Positions 60,134 to 64,000 of a stretch of DNA of 64,000 nt are shown piece by piece. Within the stretch, counting starts at the first letter, position 1, and each line of letters opens with the position of its first letter. A model generated the notes under the pieces. It saw only the letters and a program-made list of their open reading frames with translations. It did not search any database and was not told where the DNA came from. Source of the DNA: Rathayibacter sp. VKM Ac-2856 (GTDB taxonomy: Bacteria; Actinomycetota; Actinomycetes; Actinomycetales; Microbacteriaceae); contig NZ_JABMLF010000002.1 in NCBI RefSeq assembly GCF_013205055.1, positions 476,465 to 540,464 of the forward strand, read 5' to 3'. Made by a program: the position numbers and the translations under genes.

Positions 60134-61138
60134 ATGACCGAATCCGGCGCAACTCTCGCGCAAATAGCGGAGGCGGCCGGTGTCTCGATCCCGACGGTCT
60201 CCCGCGTCCTGAACGGCAAGCCCGGCATCTCGGCCCCGAAGCGGCACGAGATCGAGCGCCTGATCGAGGACCACGGCTATGCGCGACGCAAGGCCAAGCG
60301 ATCCGCGACGCTGATCGACTTCGTCGTCTCCAGCCTCGAGACGCAGTGGGCGACGGAGCTGCTCCGCGGCGCCCAGGCGGAGGCCTCCCGCGCCGGCGTC
60401 GACCTGGTGCTCAACGTCACCCACGACGGCGCGACCGGTGCGCCCGACTGGATCGACCGCATCGCCTCCCGCGGCTCGGACGGCATCGTGCTCGTGGTGT
60501 CGGACCTCACCGCCGAGGCGCGGGCGCGGCTCGCGACGCTCAAGGTCCCGGTCGTCGCGATCGACCCGCAGGGCAGCGACACGGAGTCGTTCGCGACCGT
60601 GTCCGCGACCGACTGGGTCGGCGGCCGCGAGGCGACCGAGCACCTGCTCGCGCTCGGGCACCGGCGGATCGGCTTCGTCACGGGGCCGATGGAGCTGGAG
60701 TGCCACCAGGACCGCCTCGACGGCTACACCAGCGCGCTCGGCCGCGCCGGCGTGGAGCCGCTGAAGGACCTCGTCCGCCACGGCGACTCGCTGATCAGCG
60801 GCGGCGAGCGCTTCGGCGGCGAGCTGCTCGACCTGCCCGAGCGCCCCACCGCGATCATCAGCGGCTCCGACGAGCAGGCGTACGGCGTCTACCTGGCGGC
60901 CCGCGACCGCGGCCTCCGCGTCCCCGAGGACCTCTCCGTCGTCGGCTTCGACGACGTCGACCTCTGCCGCTGGGTCAGCCCACAGCTGACCACCGTCCGC
61001 CAGCCCCTCGCCGCCATGGCCTCGGAGGCCACCCGCCTCCTCCTCAAGCTCGCCGCCGGCGACCCGGTCGACACCCCGACCGTCCGCCTCGCCTCCACCC
61101 TCATCGTCCGCGACTCGACGTCGGCCCCCACCCCCTGA
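60134..61138 (+). CDS. LacI-family transcriptional regulator of the oxidative sugar operon
   Basis: A 334-residue LacI/GalR repressor: HTH 'TLAQIAEAAGVSIPTVSRVLNGKPGIS' at residues about 6-32, hinge 'YARRKAKRSATLIDFVVSS', sugar domain with 'LALGHRRIGFVTGPMELECHQDRLDGY' and 'DLSVVGFDDVDLCRWVSPQLTTVRQPLAAM'. GGAGGC lies upstream of ATG 60134. Divergent from the operon, with the TGCGCAA-G-TTGCGCA palindrome in the control region as the likely binding site. Confidence 0.92.
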   Translation: MTESGATLAQIAEAAGVSIPTVSRVLNGKPGISAPKRHEIERLIEDHGYARRKAKRSATLIDFVVSSLETQWATELLRGAQAEASRAGVDLVLNVTHDGATGAPDWIDRIASRGSDGIVLVVSDLTAEARARLATLKVPVVAIDPQGSDTESFATVSATDWVGGREATEHLLALGHRRIGFVTGPMELECHQDRLDGYTSALGRAGVEPLKDLVRHGDSLISGGERFGGELLDLPERPTAIISGSDEQAYGVYLAARDRGLRVPEDLSVVGFDDVDLCRWVSPQLTTVRQPLAAMASEATRLLLKLAAGDPVDTPTVRLASTLIVRDSTSAPTP

Positions 61139-61170
61139 CCGCCGAGGCCCGCCCGCTGGGCGCGCCCCGC

Positions 61171-61272
61171 TCATGCTGATCGAGCAGCCCGCCCCGCGGG
61201 CGCATCGAGATCCACCCGCCTGCACACGCCGGGTCTCAATACGCGGCTCCGCCGCTACTCGACCAGCAGGGG
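61171..61272. repeat. Type C repeats
   Basis: ATGCTGATCGAGCAG...GCATCGAGATCC (61171-61213) and GTCTCAATACG...CTACTCGACCAGCAG (61229-61270). Confidence 0.75.
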
Positions 61273-61319
61273 CGCCGCACCGCCACCCGGGGACCCGTTC
61301 CCCAGTCAGCACCGCCGTG

Positions 61320-61374
61320 TTAGGAAAGTTAGAGTGTTTTAGGAGATCTGGATAAAACGCTCTAACTCTCCTAA
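61320..61374. promoter_or_regulatory. long palindrome directly upstream of the AAA ATPase gene
   Basis: Two 22-nt arms (61320-61341, starting TTAGGAAAGTTAGAG; 61353-61374, ending CTAACTCTCCTAA) pair at 20 of 22 positions around an 11-nt centre. The palindrome ends 9 bp before the ATG at 61384 and occupies the place of a ribosome binding site, none of which is visible. Its AT content stands out from the surroundings. Likely an operator for a dimeric regulator, perhaps with a leaderless transcript. Confidence 0.62.
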
Positions 61375-61383
61375 AATCGCGCC

Positions 61384-62619
61384 ATGGACGCCGTCGACAA
61401 TCCGTTCACCCCGAATGCGGGTGCGAGGCCCGAGATCCTGATCGGCCGCGACGAGCAGACCGAGGCGTTCCGCACCCTCCTCCGCCGCCTGCGACGCGGC
61501 CGGACCGATCAGTCGATGATCATCACGGGGCTGCGAGGGGTGGGCAAGACGGTCCTCCTCAACAGCTTCCGCTCGATCGCCCTGCAGGAGAAGTGGGAGG
61601 TCATCGAGTTCGAGGCCGTGAAGCACGGCGAGGGTCGCTTCCGCCAGGTCATCGCCTCTCAGCTGAAGGCGGCTCTTCTGCGGCTCTCGCCACGCGCTCG
61701 ATGGACCGAGCGAGGTCGGCATGCCGCGTCCGTCCTGAGTGCGTTCGCGATCTCGGTCGGAGGTGACGGCGCATGGTCCATCGGCTGGGACGTGCCGCCC
61801 GCGGAAGGACTCGCCGATCACAGCGATCTCGGCCTCGACCTCACCGACGTCCTCGTCGCGGTCGGGGAAGCAGCGGGAGAACAGGGCGAGGGCATCGTAC
61901 TGCTGATCGACGAGGTGCAGTTCCTCGATTCATCGCAGCTCGAAGCGCTCATCCAAGCGATCCACAAGACGGTGCAGCGCAGCCTGCCCGTCACCTTCGT
62001 CGGCGCCGGCCTGCCGCAGATCGCCGAGCTCGTCGGAGACGCCAAGTCGTACGCGGAACGGCTCTTCAAGTTCCCTCGCATCGACTCGCTCGACCACGAC
62101 GACGCCGCTGCGGCTCTCCGCGAGCCGGCCGCCGCTGAGGGGGCCGTCTGGGACGACGACGCGGTCGAGCTCGCCGTCGCGATCACGAGCGGCTACCCGT
62201 ACTTCCTGCAGGAGCTGGGCTACCAGGTCTGGACGGTCGCAGAGAACGGCCGAATCCACGCGGAGGACGTCCAACTCGCGCGGGACGCCTACGAGGCCAA
62301 GCTCGACAGCTCCTTCTTCCGCGTCCGGCTCGATCGGGCCACGCCTCTGCAGACCGCCTACATGCGCGCCATGGCGGAGCTGGGGCCGGAACCGCAGAAG
62401 GCGGGCGATGTCGCCGCACTCCTCGAGAGGTCGTCGCAGCAGCTGGGACCCACCCGCGCTGAGCTGATCGAGATGGGGCTCCTCTTCACACCGCAGCACG
62501 GGTACGCCGCCTTTACCGTCCCCGACTTCGACCGCTTCATGAAACGAGCCGTCCCGACCCTCGAGGTGCCACCTCTCGTGAGCCGAGGTGCTCGGAAGGC
62601 GCAGCCCGGCAACGGTTAG
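61384..62619 (+). CDS. AAA/STAND-like ATPase with C-terminal winged helix
   Basis: A 411-residue cytoplasmic P-loop protein: Walker A 'GLRGVGKT' (residues 49-56), Walker B 'GIVLLIDEVQFLD' near 175, sensor-type 'PVTFVGAGLPQI', then the helical lid 'YFLQELGYQVWTVAE' and a winged-helix C terminus ('AGDVAALLERSSQQLGPTRAELIEMGLLFTPQHGYAAFTVPDFDRFM'). This is the plan of ORC/Cdc6-like and archaeal-ATPase-clade proteins found in actinobacterial accessory DNA. The function is unknown; DNA binding and ATP-driven switching are plausible. It stands alone behind the 55-bp palindrome. Confidence 0.82.
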   Translation: MDAVDNPFTPNAGARPEILIGRDEQTEAFRTLLRRLRRGRTDQSMIITGLRGVGKTVLLNSFRSIALQEKWEVIEFEAVKHGEGRFRQVIASQLKAALLRLSPRARWTERGRHAASVLSAFAISVGGDGAWSIGWDVPPAEGLADHSDLGLDLTDVLVAVGEAAGEQGEGIVLLIDEVQFLDSSQLEALIQAIHKTVQRSLPVTFVGAGLPQIAELVGDAKSYAERLFKFPRIDSLDHDDAAAALREPAAAEGAVWDDDAVELAVAITSGYPYFLQELGYQVWTVAENGRIHAEDVQLARDAYEAKLDSSFFRVRLDRATPLQTAYMRAMAELGPEPQKAGDVAALLERSSQQLGPTRAELIEMGLLFTPQHGYAAFTVPDFDRFMKRAVPTLEVPPLVSRGARKAQPGNG

Positions 62620-62651
62620 GCCGGCTCTCGCTGCCGGCTGCCGGCAGGTAC

Positions 62652-62870
62652 CGGTCTCGATACACGGCTGCGCCGCTGCTCGTCCGGCAGGGCCGCCGCA
62701 CCCACCGCCACCGGCGGCACAACATCAGCCGAGAGCGCCTCTCGACCGCGATCGGCGATGAGATCGACTCCCGGCTGATGTTCTGCGGGGACACTCGCCG
62801 CACAACGTCAGCTGAGAGCACCCGCCCTCCCCTGTCGGAGGAGGGACCCCCTTCTCAGCTGACGTTGTGC
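62652..62870. repeat. Type C half, then mixed A/B and Type A palindromes
   Basis: Type C half 62652-62690; a hybrid palindrome 62717-62785 whose left arm is GCACAACATCAGC (A type) and right arm GCTGATGTTCTGC (B type); and Type A 62800-62870. The stop codon of the MFS gene (62855-62857) lies within the right arm of the last. Confidence 0.82.
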
Positions 62871-64000
62871 GCCGCTCCGGCCTCCGCCGGCGCCTCCGCA
62901 CGCAGGTACTGCGCCGAGATCGTGCGGTACGAGCGCGTGAGCATCGCCGCGCCGGCCGCGACGATCATCACGGCCCCGCCGATCAGGAAGACGAGGGCGA
63001 TCCCGCGCCCGACGCCGTCGCCGAGCAGCCAGCCGTAGGCCGACCGCCCGGCCGGCGACTCCATGTACGGGATCAGCGCGAACTCGGCGATCGGCGCGAT
63101 GAGGAACGCCGTGACCGGCGCCGCCGCCGACTCCAGCGCCGCCGCGAAGCCGAAGACGCGCCCCTGCGTCTCGAACGGCACGACCTTCTGCACCACCGTC
63201 TGCTCCGCCGCCTCGACCGCCGGGATCAGCGTCATGTAGACCCAGATCCCCCCGGCGTACAGCCACCACCAGTCGCGGAGCGTGAACACCGCCCCGATCA
63301 GCCCCATCGCCATCACCAGCAGCAGCATCGTCCGGATCGGGTTCCGCCCGAGTCCGAGCTTCGCCACCAGCAGCCCGCCGATGATGAAGCCCGTCGCGGT
63401 CACCCCGAGGACGACCCCCCACAGCTCCACCGGGAACAGCTCGAGCCCGTACGGATCCATCAGCGCCAGATACACGCCGCCGATCAGGTTGTTGAAGGTC
63501 GAGAAGACGATCAGCGCGAACAGCCCCGTCGCCGCCCGCACCGCGGTGACGCTGCCGCGCAGGTCGATCAGCGGCGCCCGCGTCCCCGCGGACTCGGGCC
63601 GCGCCTCGTCGATGCGCAGGGCGAGCAGGTGCAGGAGCGCCGCGGCGGACAGGACGATCGCGATCAGCATCGTCCAGCCCATGCCGAGCAGCCCGATCGA
63701 CAGCCCGCTGAACACGCTCGTCACCACGAAGGCGAGCCCCTGCACGGTGCCGACCAGGCCGTTCGCGTTCGCGTGGCGCTCCACCGGCACCAGCAGCGTC
63801 ACGGTGGTCGAGAGCGCGATGTTCCGCATGTTCTCGACGACCGCGCCGACGAGGATCGTCCCGGAGAAGACCCAGAACCAGGGCCCGCCGAAGTCCAGCA
63901 GCGTCGACTCCGGCAGCACCAGGTACAGCGCGCCCGCGGCGCCGAAGGCCACCAGCGTCACCGCGCCCGCGACCACCATCACCCGGTGCTTGCGGTGGCG
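62855..64000 (-). CDS. MFS transporter, 3' part (5' end beyond the window)
   Basis: At least 381 residues; the frame runs off the right edge. About ten hydrophobic segments with the general MFS layout ('NIALSTTVTLLVPVERHANANGLVGTVQGLAFVVTSVFSG' near the middle resembles DHA3-type exporters such as MefA, where 'R.....A...G' follows helix 4). Its last residues, 'AGAAHNVS' and the stop, are coded by a Type A palindrome, so the natural C terminus was probably altered by repeat insertion. Substrate unknown; multidrug or siderophore export is typical of the group. Confidence 0.82.
   Translation of the reverse strand, partial: RHRKHRVMVVAGAVTLVAFGAAGALYLVLPESTLLDFGGPWFWVFSGTILVGAVVENMRNIALSTTVTLLVPVERHANANGLVGTVQGLAFVVTSVFSGLSIGLLGMGWTMLIAIVLSAAALLHLLALRIDEARPESAGTRAPLIDLRGSVTAVRAATGLFALIVFSTFNNLIGGVYLALMDPYGLELFPVELWGVVLGVTATGFIIGGLLVAKLGLGRNPIRTMLLLVMAMGLIGAVFTLRDWWWLYAGGIWVYMTLIPAVEAAEQTVVQKVVPFETQGRVFGFAAALESAAAPVTAFLIAPIAEFALIPYMESPAGRSAYGWLLGDGVGRGIALVFLIGGAVMIVAAGAAMLTRSYRTISAQYLRAEAPAEAGAAHNVS

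Noticed and set aside
1-64000. tRNA, rRNA, integrase or transposase genes
   Set aside because: I looked for them around the island and repeats and saw no convincing tRNA cloverleaf, rRNA stretch, tyrosine/serine recombinase or transposase. The mobile DNA here is remnants and non-autonomous repeats only.

Overview
The window is high-GC DNA with tightly packed, often overlapping genes, many GTG starts, LacI regulators, DUF2510 and DUF4913 proteins and an actinobacterial-type VirD4/TraG coupling-protein remnant. This fits an actinomycete, most likely a plant- or soil-associated member of the Microbacteriaceae. The placement is an inference from gene content.

Layout. (1) 1-3 kb: a serine hydrolase and a PH-domain gene lie between two arrays of exact 92-bp period. 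(2) 3-12.6 kb: a LacI regulator, an araB-araD-araA operon, a xylose-isomerase-like TIM-barrel protein and a GH95-like hydrolase. (3) 12.65-22.17 kb: a degenerate accessory island bounded by copies of the same repeat. It holds broken conjugation-type genes (an amber-interrupted gene and its decayed second copy, a DUF4913 gene, a coupling protein), a frameshifted DUF1016/YhcG nuclease, and intact, AT-richer cargo: an HNH-GHKL fusion protein and a cluster of unknown genes headed by an HTH protein. (4) 22-33 kb: a glycosidase block (unclassified hydrolase, MFS exporter, GH127/146, GH36, GH51, GH27) suited to arabinan and galactan side chains. (5) 33-36 kb: hipBA with three operator-like repeats, and an aldo/keto reductase. 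(6) 36-43 kb: a GH3 and sugar ABC transporter operon divergent from a LacI regulator. (7) 43-47.6 kb: repeat-rich DNA with a DUF2510 protein, a Fic remnant, a DUF4287 protein and an ABC exporter whose ATPase has a G-tract frameshift. (8) 47.7-61.1 kb: an eleven-gene operon (sugar ABC transporter, SDR, Gfo/Idh/MocA, tautomerase, GH10, semialdehyde dehydrogenase, IlvD/Edd dehydratase, Zn-alcohol dehydrogenase, SDR) divergent from its LacI regulator. It reads as uptake plus non-phosphorylative oxidation of xylan-derived sugars. (9) 61-64 kb: an AAA ATPase behind a long palindrome, and a truncated MFS gene.

Working together: the glycosidases release arabinose, galactose and xylose from plant polymers. 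Two ABC systems import oligosaccharides or sugars. AraBDA sends L-arabinose into the pentose phosphate pathway, and the 47-60 kb operon offers an oxidative route. No ATPase of the MsmX/UgpC type is present, so both importers must borrow one.

The most unusual content is in the repeats (a 92-bp hairpin tandem family at five loci, CACAAC/CAGAAC palindromes, and a CTCGATACG/CGAGTAG element, one copy of which sits in frame inside a dehydrogenase gene) and in the cargo of the 13-19 kb island, where a previously undescribed system is most likely.
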